Assembly: GCA_903899795.1 (NCBI GenBank)
Contig: CAIUKX010000020.1
Location: 1 to 15,052, forward strand
Direction of reading: 5' to 3'
DNA length: 15,052 bases
Source: an uncultured Flavobacteriales bacterium
Lineage (GTDB): Bacteria; Bacteroidota; Bacteroidia; Flavobacteriales_D; Crocinitomicaceae
In this document: positions 1 through 7,287 of the stretch, piece by piece
Position numbering within the stretch: position 1 is the first letter of the stretch
Layout: every line of letters begins with the position of its first letter
Translations under genes and position numbers: made by a program
The notes under the pieces: generated by a model
What the model saw: only the letters and a program-made list of their open reading frames with translations
Database searches by the model: none
Told to the model about the DNA's origin: nothing

Positions 1-115
1 GTCTTAATTCATGAAATTAGTACAACATTTCCTTTTTTATCAAGCATTTATACCATTTCTTTGTTACAGATATAATTAGTTAAAACAATTTTTAAATAAT
101 TCACTGCTACGAAAA

Positions 116-262
116 ATGGAAAAATTAAAAATGATTCGCGAAATTTTAATGTATAGTCAACTATACAAAACAAATGATTTATTATTCAAATCGAAGGAGG
201 AAATTAATAGTATCTACTATGAATGTTTGATTCCGGTTTTGAAGAGATTTAAAAACGCATAA
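116..262 (+). CDS. Possible small protein of 48 residues, unknown
   Basis: An open frame begins at an ATG and ends in TAA 23 bases before the start of the protease gene. The predicted peptide is charged and helix-like (starts MEKLKMIREILMYSQLYKTN, ends KRFKNA), with no signal peptide, transmembrane segment or recognised domain. Its codon use is ordinary for this AT-rich DNA. No clear ribosome site is visible, which is not informative in Bacteroidota. An 18-bp palindrome lies inside the frame, so the stretch may instead be leader or regulatory DNA. Whether it is translated is uncertain. Confidence 0.3.
   Translation: MEKLKMIREILMYSQLYKTNDLLFKSKEEINSIYYECLIPVLKRFKNA
150..167. promoter_or_regulatory. 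18-bp inverted repeat, possible operator
   Basis: TGTATAGTCAACTATACA has two perfect 8-base arms (150-157 and 160-167) around a CA centre. The symmetry and size suit a dimeric regulator, or a short cruciform or RNA hairpin. It lies about 120 bases before the protease start and inside the putative small ORF. No regulator gene is adjacent, so the role is inferred from symmetry alone. Confidence 0.35.
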
Positions 263-285
263 AGAATAATGTAAAATTTAAGGTT

Positions 286-3200
286 ATGGGTATAACTACT
301 ACTTTTAAAACAATATTATTTCTAGCAATATCACTAAACGTTCAACTTATTTTTGCGCAAGGTGAAAAAGGAAAAGTTTGGGTAACTGTTGATGATTTAT
401 CAATTTTACCTAAAATGAATTCAAAAGGTGAGTTCACTTCTTCTTCTTCTTCTTTTCAAAAAATAGGACGTCAGTTTGATATTACAGATGTAAAATTGGC
501 TTTTCCTGCTTCTAAGAAAAAGGAATTGCAAAAAGTGTATCAAATAGAATGCAATTGTAATCAAGCTGTATTGTCAGCTGCTTTGGATAATACGGTGAAA
601 GGATTGCAACATCCTCAAGAAGCACCAGTATACCAATTGATGTATGATCCAAATGATTACAACGCACACTTTAATCCTGACTGGGCGATGGATTTAATCA
701 GTGCAAAAGCTGCTTGGGATATTACAAAAGGTGATTCATCAATCGTATTGGGAATTTCAGATTCAAATTTTGATACTAATCATCTTGAATTGGTAGGTAA
801 ACTTCTGTATGTAGAGCCAGGAATGTCAGATCCAAATATTAATCACGGTACAGGAGTGGCTACATTAGCAGCAGGAAATACGGATAATGGTTTTGGAAAA
901 AGTGCAATAGGTTTCAACAGTAAAATGAGACTTTATACGATGGGTTACAACCAAATTTTACAAGCAGCTTACGATGGTGTAAAGGTAATCAACATGAGTT
1001 GGGCTTCCGGATGTAGTTACAACGATTATTGCCAGTCAGTGATTGATGAAATTTATGGAATTGGTGCAGTGATGATTGCTGCTGCTGGAAATGGCGGAAC
1101 GTGTGGCGGACCGACCAATTTGGTTTATCCGTCTGCATATAACCATGTTATTTCTGTGACATCGATAGGTTTTAACGACAGCCATGAAATAGTTAGTGCC
1201 AGTGGAGTTGTGCAAACACACCAACATAACGCCACAGTAGACCTTTCAGCTCCTGGATATTTGGTTCCTATATGTGTGGGTGGAAACGGTTTTACCTTTG
1301 GGAATGGTAGTTCTTTTGCATCACCAATTGTAGCTGGTACGGTTGCGTTAATGCTTGCTGCAAATCCTTGCTTGAATGCAGATGATGTTGATACGATTCT
1401 GAAACTGTCTTCAACAAATATTGATGCGATTAATCCTTCGTATGTTGGAATAATAGGTGCTGGGAGATTGAATGCAGGAGCAGCAGTACAAATGGCAAAG
1501 AACTATGCGAAACTGTCTTTCAACACATTACAAACGGATTTTCAATGTCAAAGTCAAACCGGAACAGCAAATGTTGCTGTAATCGGAGGAACTGCTCCTT
1601 ATACAGTTTCTTGGGATGGTGGGCAAGTTGGGTCTACCGTTAGTGGATTACCTGTTGGAACATATACGATTACAGTTGTTGATTCAGCGGGTTGTGTGGG
1701 TGATACAACCGTTGAAATTACATCGATGGGATTACCTCCTGTAAATTTTGATTACACTTCAAATATTGTCATAGACTCACCAACTTATGCTTTAAATGAT
1801 ACGAATGGAGACGGGATCATTAAAATTAAAGGAAATATTACAGTAGCTAGTGGGGTTAGTTATACCATGCAAACAAAACGTTTGGAGTTTGGATATGGAA
1901 GTGATGCTTTTTCAGGAATCTTGATTGATAAAAATGCAACATTGGCTATAACAACCAATTCAACGCTGAAAGGAATCAGTACATGTAAGTCATTTTGGGA
2001 CGGAATAATTGTTTCGGACAATATTGATACTACTTCAGGTGCAGTTGCTTATGGATCAAATGCTGGAAGATTAGTAATGGATCGAGTAAATATATACGAT
2101 GCTCACGTTGCTGTGAAATCTAAAGATGTTGATCCTGCGAATATAAGTCCACTCTTGAAATATGGTACAGTTGCAATATCTAACTCTGTTTTCACAGATA
2201 ATCAGATCGGATTAAAATTGGATTCAAATGCTGATACGGCTTCGGTAAACACTGTAAGCAAAACAATTTTCTTGTTGGAAGACAGTACAATTCTTGACCC
2301 GATTCACATTCAAATGACTAATGTTGCCAATCTGAATATTTTGAAAAACAGTTTCTTTGGAAATGACAGAGTACCATCTGTAAACAGAGGTATGGCGATT
2401 AAAGCAACAAACTCAGCTCTTTTTGTAGCCGAAGATTTATCAACAGATTTAATGAATCTTCCGGAAAATGGAAACGAATTTTACAACTTATGTGCAGGTA
2501 TCAAATCGATTAATACTGATGGTGTGAAAAGAAATATTCAAATCACAAGCAGCTACTTTACAAAAGTCAACGAAGGAATTAACATTGATCAATATGCTAA
2601 AGGAATCGTGACGATGAATGAAATGGATGTTCCGCTTGGATCTACTGAGAATAAAAGTTATGCAATGCAGTTTGGAAACTACAGTACTTTGGTGGTTACC
2701 GACAATATTTTTACAACAAGTAACATGTTACCATTTGAAACTTACGGTGTGATATTGTCAAGTTGTGATACAAATAAAATGGATATCTACAGAAATAAAT
2801 TTGAAGGAAATTTCACCGCAGCGAATTTATTTCAAGGAAACAACTTGAAAACATTTGTTGATTGTAATTCTTATTCGGGAACAAATGATCACCATTGGTA
2901 CATTACTGCCGGAAAATTGGGTGATCAAAGTGGAGTGGATGTAAACGGTCAATCGTTAATCTATAAAAATCAGTTTTCAACTTGTGCGAATGGGAATCCA
3001 CAAATCTACATCAATTCAGATGCTACAGGATTCGTGTATCAATCAAAAGCAGCTTACATGCCAGCAAGTACAACTCCGGGTGTAATTGAAACGATTATAA
3101 CAAAAAATGCACAAGACAATGAGTGTAGAAACTTTTTTGATCCTACAATCCCTGCTTTCAATCCAGATGAACTTGATTTTGGATCAGGTGCCCTTGTGTT

Positions 3201-3420
3201 TCCAAATCCAACAGCAGGTAATTCTTCCGTAAATTGGAATGATGTTGATATTGATCAAATAACTGTATTCAATGCTTCCGGTGAAATATTGAGAAATGCT
3301 ATAGTGTTTGGAAGCAAAGGTTCGTATGAAATCAGTAATCTTTCTTCGGGAATGTATTTTATCAAGTTGTCTTATGAGGACACTGTTTTCAAAACAGAAA
3401 AACTAGTAGTAAGCAGATAA
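286..3420 (+). CDS. Secreted subtilisin-like (S8) serine protease with type IX secretion sorting domain
   Basis: Probable extracellular or surface-anchored endopeptidase. Residues 1-25 look like a signal peptide ending ...LIFAQ. Residues 26 to about 125 would be a pro-region. The S8 catalytic domain spans about 130-405, with the triad visible as Asp159 (GISDS), His187 (NHGTG) and Ser343 (GSSFASP), and oxyanion Asn269 (AAAGNGG). Residues about 428-478 resemble a SprB-type repeat (GGTAPYTVSWDGG, VGTYTITVVDSAGC). A DTNGDG motif at about 505-510 resembles a calcium loop. The roughly 450 residues after it are rich in Asn, Thr and Ser with repeated short strands, suggesting a right-handed beta-helix (inferred). 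The last 75 or so residues (VFPNPTAGNSSV ... SGMYFIKL ... KLVVSR) form a type A sorting domain for Por/type IX export. All key residues are intact. The substrate is unknown. The receiver gene follows after 25 bases and may be co-transcribed. Confidence 0.93.
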   Translation: MGITTTFKTILFLAISLNVQLIFAQGEKGKVWVTVDDLSILPKMNSKGEFTSSSSSFQKIGRQFDITDVKLAFPASKKKELQKVYQIECNCNQAVLSAALDNTVKGLQHPQEAPVYQLMYDPNDYNAHFNPDWAMDLISAKAAWDITKGDSSIVLGISDSNFDTNHLELVGKLLYVEPGMSDPNINHGTGVATLAAGNTDNGFGKSAIGFNSKMRLYTMGYNQILQAAYDGVKVINMSWASGCSYNDYCQSVIDEIYGIGAVMIAAAGNGGTCGGPTNLVYPSAYNHVISVTSIGFNDSHEIVSASGVVQTHQHNATVDLSAPGYLVPICVGGNGFTFGNGSSFASPIVAGTVALMLAANPCLNADDVDTILKLSSTNIDAINPSYVGIIGAGRLNAGAAVQMAKNYAKLSFNTLQTDFQCQSQTGTANVAVIGGTAPYTVSWDGGQVGSTVSGLPVGTYTITVVDSAGCVGDTTVEITSMGLPPVNFDYTSNIVIDSPTYALNDTNGDGIIKIKGNITVASGVSYTMQTKRLEFGYGSDAFSGILIDKNATLAITTNSTLKGISTCKSFWDGIIVSDNIDTTSGAVAYGSNAGRLVMDRVNIYDAHVAVKSKDVDPANISPLLKYGTVAISNSVFTDNQIGLKLDSNADTASVNTVSKTIFLLEDSTILDPIHIQMTNVANLNILKNSFFGNDRVPSVNRGMAIKATNSALFVAEDLSTDLMNLPENGNEFYNLCAGIKSINTDGVKRNIQITSSYFTKVNEGINIDQYAKGIVTMNEMDVPLGSTENKSYAMQFGNYSTLVVTDNIFTTSNMLPFETYGVILSSCDTNKMDIYRNKFEGNFTAANLFQGNNLKTFVDCNSYSGTNDHHWYITAGKLGDQSGVDVNGQSLIYKNQFSTCANGNPQIYINSDATGFVYQSKAAYMPASTTPGVIETIITKNAQDNECRNFFDPTIPAFNPDELDFGSGALVFPNPTAGNSSVNWNDVDIDQITVFNASGEILRNAIVFGSKGSYEISNLSSGMYFIKLSYEDTVFKTEKLVVSR
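438..452 (+). repeat. (TTC)5 trinucleotide repeat coding for a serine run
   Basis: Five perfect TTC units, read as TCT codons, give the serine run at residues 52-56 of the protease pro-region. Gain or loss of a unit would keep the frame and only change the number of serines, so phase switching is not expected. Confidence 0.6.
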
Positions 3421-3445
3421 TAGTTCACCTTTAAACCAATTTGCT

Positions 3446-3850
3446 ATGCCTGATCGATGCGCCATGGTAGTCGAAGACTACAACATTATTGCCCAGGCTT
3501 GGGGTAGTGTGTTACAAAAGACAGAACATTTTACAGGTGTTCACATCTATTTGGATCCTTATGGAATTGAGGAAAAAGTGTTGGAATTAAAACCGACATT
3601 GATTCTAATGGACATTAATCTCCCAGGTTCTAAAAACGGGATAGAAATTACCAAAGATTTAATGTTGTCGAATTCTGAACTCAAAGTAATTATCTTAAGT
3701 ATGCATAATGAGCCTGCATTTGTACGTAGTGCATTTGCTGCAGGTGCAAAGGGATATGTGACCAAAAGTTCCCCGATTTCCGAGCTGAGACTAGCAATCA
3801 ACAAAGCATTGAATAACGAAATTTATCTTTGTCAGGAATTATGTGCCTGA
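3446..3850 (+). CDS. Stand-alone CheY-like response regulator receiver domain
   Basis: At 134 residues the protein is one receiver domain and nothing more. The acidic pair is Glu10-Asp11, the phospho-acceptor is Asp56 (LILMDINLPG), the switch Ser85 lies in ILSMHNE, and the conserved Lys107 in YVTKSSP. The sequence most resembles receivers of NarL/FixJ regulators, but it stops (CQELCA, then TGA) where the linker and LuxR-type helix-turn-helix would follow, and no such domain is encoded downstream in any frame before the next gene. It may act as a phosphate sink, a protein-protein switch, or a shortened regulator. It begins 25 bases after the protease gene and converges with a HisKA_3 kinase, the class that normally partners NarL-type regulators, so that kinase is a plausible but unproven partner. 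Confidence 0.88.
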   Translation: MPDRCAMVVEDYNIIAQAWGSVLQKTEHFTGVHIYLDPYGIEEKVLELKPTLILMDINLPGSKNGIEITKDLMLSNSELKVIILSMHNEPAFVRSAFAAGAKGYVTKSSPISELRLAINKALNNEIYLCQELCA

Positions 3851-3866
3851 AAACCAGTCTTAATTT

Positions 3867-3886
3867 TACTTCGAAATTGTGAAGTA
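3867..3886. terminator. Weak hairpin between convergent receiver and kinase genes
   Basis: TACTTC (3867-3872) and GAAGTA (3881-3886) form a 6-bp stem with an 8-base loop in the 36-base gap between two convergent genes. The + strand is followed by a moderately T-rich run (TTATTTTGCTTTG). The stem is short and AT-rich, so it is at best a weak terminator. Confidence 0.35.
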
Positions 3887-6800
3887 TTATTTTGCTTTGT
3901 TTTTAATCAAGAGTTCAATGTTCAATTCTGTGCCTTTTCGTAATTGGCTTGTCAGAGAATAAGTAATGTTAGCCAAGTGAGCTCTTTGTTCTATATTTCG
4001 CAACCCTAAGCTATTGCTTTTCTTCGTAAGATCGAATCCCAAACCATTGTCTTGTGTTTGAATTTTGATCGTGTTTTTCGATTTTGTTATTCCACAAGTA
4101 ATCATTGTCCCTTGTGAATGTTTAATAGAGTTATTCACAAACTCTTGAATGATTCTGTACAGATTATATTTATCTGTCTCAGCAAAATCTGAATCTTGAA
4201 TCGATGGATGAACGATGAGTTGGACATTAAAAGCTTTCAACGCTTTGAGTCGTTCGAACATTGCCTGAACAGCAAGAATAAATCCGTGATCCAACTCAGG
4301 AGGGGTCAAACTATAACAAAGTGCACGGGTTTGGTTCATGCTTATTTTTAGAATGTCATAGCAATTTTTCAAAGTATCGGAATCGACAATTTGATTTTCT
4401 TCAATTTGAGATAAATACAAATTTAATGCAACGAGATGTTGAGCCAATCCATCGTGTAATTCCATTGAAAATCGTTTTCGCTCATGTTCCTGCGTTTCGC
4501 TGATCAGTGTATATTTTTGAATTTCAAAGTTTTTCTGCTTTGTAATATCCTGCATAGCACCAATCACACGGATAGCTTTACCGTTGGCATCTCGTATGAT
4601 ATATGCACGGTCTAATATGTAGGCATACGTTTTGTCTTTCTTTAAAAACCGGTATTCTGAATTCCAGTAAAATGCTTTGGGATTAGCCATAGTTTTATCA
4701 AAATCTAACTTTGAAGCAAGATAATCATCCGGGTGAACAAATTCTGACCAATTTTCAATTTTTGGATATTCGATGGAATTTTTATATCCGAATAAATGGG
4801 TCATTCCATCTCCCCAGTCCAACTTACTGGTCTTAATATTTAAATCCCAAATAGCTTCATTTACTGCTTTGGAGGCTAAAGAAAACCGCTCATTACTTTC
4901 AATCAATTTTCGTTCGGTAATTAATTTTTTTGTGACGTCATTGATAATGACCAAAACGGATGCTTTTCCTGAAATAATCATTTCATTTCGGATGACTTCA
5001 ACGTTAATCAATTTTCCAGCCTTTGTTTTGTGAACACTAAGTTCGGTAAGAATCTCGGTTGAATTCAGAATATTGTTTCGGTAATTGATTTTATCATTGG
5101 AAGGATCGTACGTTTTTTTTGCCTGATCTTCCAATAAATCCGGGGTTCTCATTTCGTTGAATTCGTCAGGTGTATATCCGTATGTGTTGACAGCCGATTC
5201 ATTCACCTCAGTAAAACGAAGTGTTGCTTTGTCATAGATAAACATGGGTTGTGAATTACTGTGAAACAATGCACGATATCGTTTTTCGGAATCTTGAAGA
5301 TCGATTTTGGCCAGTTTTCGTGCAGTAGTATCTTCTTGAATCGCAAAATACTGATTTACATTTCCAGTTTCATCGTACATAGGCTGACCAGTAATTCTTG
5401 ACCAATAGAAATCACCGTTCTTTTTGTGAAAAATGGTGTTTAATATGAACGAATTATTATCGATCATTTGTCGTTTGATGTATCGCATCGTATCAGGATC
5501 AGACTTTTCACCTTGTAATAATTTGATCGGTTTTTTCCCGATTACTTCATCAAATTCATAACCCGTGATGTATGTAAATGCCGGATTAACCCATGTAATG
5601 CGCTGATCCAGATCTGTGATAAAAACAGCTTTACTTGTGTTTTTAGCAATCAACGAAAGTTTATTAATCTCATCCTCTTTTTTTCTTCCTTCAATCAAAC
5701 TGGCAAGAATGACACGAATTTTGTGGAAAAAGAGCATGTCGACCTTGGAAGGTTTGGTTTCTTTTTGAAAGTATAAAGTTAAAGTGGCCAGCACTTCTTC
5801 TTTGGAAGAAATAATAGGAAAAGCCCAACAGGAAATAAATCCTTCTTCTGTGATCAGGTCTTTAAAACCGTCCCAATGCGGATCTTTAAGGATGTTTTGG
5901 GTAATGACAGTTTCTTTTCTAAAAGCAGCTGTAGGACTTGAACAAAAATTGTCAGAAATTTCAATTCCTTCCGTTTCTTCAATGAATTCCTCGGACAAAC
6001 TTGGTGCAGAAAGATTCGTAAGTGTTTTTCCGCTATCAGAAACGAGGGCGACAGAGCACGACATTCCAGGAACGATAGACTCCATTTTCAGAATGGCATT
6101 ATCTATAATTTCATTCAATCGTTTTTTCCGCTGATTGTTCTCTATGAGTGCGTTTTGTTCGACTTCTAAAATTGTTCGCTGAATTTTCTCTTCGGTTATA
6201 TCGGTGTAAAATACAGAAAGTCCATTTTTGGATGGATAGATTTTTACTTTAAGCCATTTCTGAAACTGAGGATAGAAATATTCATATTCTGTCAGCACAT
6301 TTTTTACAACAGCGGTTGTGAATTTTTTTCTTGATTTTTTATCATCAGGGAAGAGATCCCAAAAGTTTTTGCCAATAATATTTTTGTTGCTGCGGTTGAA
6401 CAGAGCGTTGGCCCGTTGGTTAATGTAAGTTAGTTTCCATTCGTTATTAATAGCCAAAAAAGCATCTGTTATACTTGAAAGGATTGTATTCTTTTGTTCT
6501 TCACTGCGTATTAGTTCCTCTTCTGATATTTTTCGAGGTGTTATGTCTCTTGAATTAATTACAAATCGCTGGATCGAAGGATTATTCAGCTGATTATTTC
6601 CTTGTGCTTCAATGTAAATATATTCGCCAGATTTATTTAAAAACCGGCACTCTATCTTTTTTCCATTTCCGGGTTTTTCAAGTGTTTGCTTAAACTCAGA
6701 TTGCGTAAATTCCAGATCTTCGGGATGAACAAATTCAAAAACATTTCGATTGATTAATTCATTTTCATTGTACCCTAATACATCAAATATTGAACCACTT

Positions 6801-7072
6801 GTATAACTGATAAGTCCTTCTGCATCGACCAAAGTGATGATGTCAACACTGTTTTGAATCAATGATCGGAAAGCAACTTCACGGGCTTCAAGGAGGTTTT
6901 CAGAGTTTGTGTTTGTAGCTTCATCAGAAGGCAAAGCTTCGTAGAGACGAATTTTATTCTCCAGCAATTGCTTTTGTTCTGTTTCTTTTTTCAATTTCTC
7001 CTTCAGCTTCTCCAATTCTCGGATCAAATGCTTAGGATCTTCTTGTTTTTTGTTTTTTTGAAGCTTACTCAT
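3887..7072 (-). CDS. Soluble multi-PAS/GAF sensor histidine kinase, HisKA_3 class
   Basis: Signal-sensing kinase of 1061 residues with no transmembrane segment, so probably cytoplasmic. In order: N-terminal coiled coil (about 12-45), PAS (about 65-180), PAS (about 190-300), GAF (about 312-460), PAS (about 470-588), PAS (about 595-715), PAS_3-like (about 728-848), HisKA_3 dimerisation domain (about 855-925) and HATPase_c (about 960-1055). The phospho-acceptor is His873 in ELHDGLAQ. The ATP site shows the N box (QEFVNNSIKHS, Asn981), the DNGLGFD box (Asp1008) and a SLGLRNI glycine box. All catalytic parts look intact. The third PAS has a LOV-like KLLQG segment, but the flavin-linking cysteine position is not Cys, so it is not a photoactive LOV. 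HisKA_3 kinases usually phosphorylate NarL/LuxR-type regulators. The only regulator seen here is the convergent receiver-only gene. The start at 7072 keeps the coiled coil. Confidence 0.93.
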   Translation of the reverse strand: MSKLQKNKKQEDPKHLIRELEKLKEKLKKETEQKQLLENKIRLYEALPSDEATNTNSENLLEAREVAFRSLIQNSVDIITLVDAEGLISYTSGSIFDVLGYNENELINRNVFEFVHPEDLEFTQSEFKQTLEKPGNGKKIECRFLNKSGEYIYIEAQGNNQLNNPSIQRFVINSRDITPRKISEEELIRSEEQKNTILSSITDAFLAINNEWKLTYINQRANALFNRSNKNIIGKNFWDLFPDDKKSRKKFTTAVVKNVLTEYEYFYPQFQKWLKVKIYPSKNGLSVFYTDITEEKIQRTILEVEQNALIENNQRKKRLNEIIDNAILKMESIVPGMSCSVALVSDSGKTLTNLSAPSLSEEFIEETEGIEISDNFCSSPTAAFRKETVITQNILKDPHWDGFKDLITEEGFISCWAFPIISSKEEVLATLTLYFQKETKPSKVDMLFFHKIRVILASLIEGRKKEDEINKLSLIAKNTSKAVFITDLDQRITWVNPAFTYITGYEFDEVIGKKPIKLLQGEKSDPDTMRYIKRQMIDNNSFILNTIFHKKNGDFYWSRITGQPMYDETGNVNQYFAIQEDTTARKLAKIDLQDSEKRYRALFHSNSQPMFIYDKATLRFTEVNESAVNTYGYTPDEFNEMRTPDLLEDQAKKTYDPSNDKINYRNNILNSTEILTELSVHKTKAGKLINVEVIRNEMIISGKASVLVIINDVTKKLITERKLIESNERFSLASKAVNEAIWDLNIKTSKLDWGDGMTHLFGYKNSIEYPKIENWSEFVHPDDYLASKLDFDKTMANPKAFYWNSEYRFLKKDKTYAYILDRAYIIRDANGKAIRVIGAMQDITKQKNFEIQKYTLISETQEHERKRFSMELHDGLAQHLVALNLYLSQIEENQIVDSDTLKNCYDILKISMNQTRALCYSLTPPELDHGFILAVQAMFERLKALKAFNVQLIVHPSIQDSDFAETDKYNLYRIIQEFVNNSIKHSQGTMITCGITKSKNTIKIQTQDNGLGFDLTKKSNSLGLRNIEQRAHLANITYSLTSQLRKGTELNIELLIKNKAK

Positions 7073-7089
7073 ATGACACTATTTCCATG

Positions 7090-7097
7090 CAAAAATA
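7090..7097 (-). promoter_or_regulatory. Possible -7 element (TATTTTTG) for the kinase gene
   Basis: On the minus strand TATTTTTG fits the Bacteroidota -7 consensus TAnnTTTG and lies 17 bases upstream of the kinase ATG, giving a very short leader. No exact TTTG -33 box is found at the usual spacing, so this is tentative. A 14-bp palindrome lies 14 bases further upstream. Confidence 0.35.
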
Positions 7098-7111
7098 CAC
7101 TGTTATAAATA

Positions 7112-7125
7112 TACTAAATTTAGTA
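7112..7125. promoter_or_regulatory. Perfect 14-bp palindrome upstream of the kinase gene
   Basis: TACTAAATTTAGTA is identical on both strands. It lies 39 bases before the kinase start and just upstream of the TATTTTTG element, roughly where a -33 box would be. That suits an operator that blocks or recruits RNA polymerase. AT-rich palindromes also arise by chance, so the role is inferred. Confidence 0.35.
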
Positions 7126-7177
7126 GATTCAAGACTACAGGATTCAAGATTTTTAGACAAAAGATAAAAGACTATAG
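7126..7177. repeat. Left cluster of about 7-bp AAGAC-like repeat units
   Basis: This stretch has the nonamer GATTCAAGA twice (7126-7134 and 7141-7149) and then imperfect heptamers TTTAGAC, AAAAGAT and AAAAGAC. The units resemble those of the cluster at 7259-7287 but run in the opposite orientation. Together the two flank about 80 bases of AT-rich DNA. I recall similar short AAGAC/GTCTT runs between genes of other Bacteroidota, but this was not searched. Confidence 0.45.
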
Positions 7178-7258
7178 TTAGGTTAATCTTGGGTTATATT
7201 TTATGATTTAACTATTTTTCAAATCCAATTGACAAGTACTAAAGATCGACCTATTCTC
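7178..7258. other. AT-rich spacer between inverted repeat clusters, no gene seen
   Basis: About 80 bases between the two oppositely oriented repeat clusters. No open frame of interest, RNA gene or obvious hairpin terminator was found. Both flanking genes read leftward, so a topB terminator would be expected here, but no GC-rich stem followed by T's on the minus strand is visible. Confidence 0.4.
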
Positions 7259-7287
7259 AGTCTTGTGTCTTACGTCTTATACTTCTA
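7259..7287. repeat. Right cluster of 7-bp GTCTTNN repeats overlapping the topB stop
   Basis: Three tandem heptamers GTCTTGT, GTCTTAC and GTCTTAT (7260-7280) are followed by a decayed unit ACTTCTA (7281-7287). Read on the other strand they are ATAAGAC, GTAAGAC and ACAAGAC, matching the unit type of the cluster at 7126-7177, so the two form a loose inverted pair. The topB stop codon lies in the last unit. Confidence 0.5.

Noticed and set aside
286..3850. Protease-activated signalling system made of the subtilisin and the adjacent receiver
   Set aside because: Closeness is the only link; the protease is predicted to be exported and the receiver is cytoplasmic, and no bridging membrane protein is present.
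3851..3886. Frameshifted remainder of a LuxR-type output domain after the receiver
   Set aside because: Only 36 bases separate the receiver stop from the end of the kinase, and no helix-turn-helix-like sequence is readable there in any frame.
5280..5660. Photoreceptor LOV domain in the third PAS of the kinase
   Set aside because: The GKKPIKLLQG segment lacks the cysteine needed for the flavin adduct.
5784..6134. Antisense open frame of about 116 codons inside the kinase gene
   Set aside because: It lies entirely opposite strongly supported coding sequence, has no recognisable domain, and its composition is explained by the kinase codons. The same holds for the other long antisense frames in topB, the GMC gene and the ferritin-like gene.
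7126..7287. CRISPR array
   Set aside because: Repeat units are about 7 bases, imperfect, and mostly adjacent with no uniform spacers; there is no cas gene in the window.
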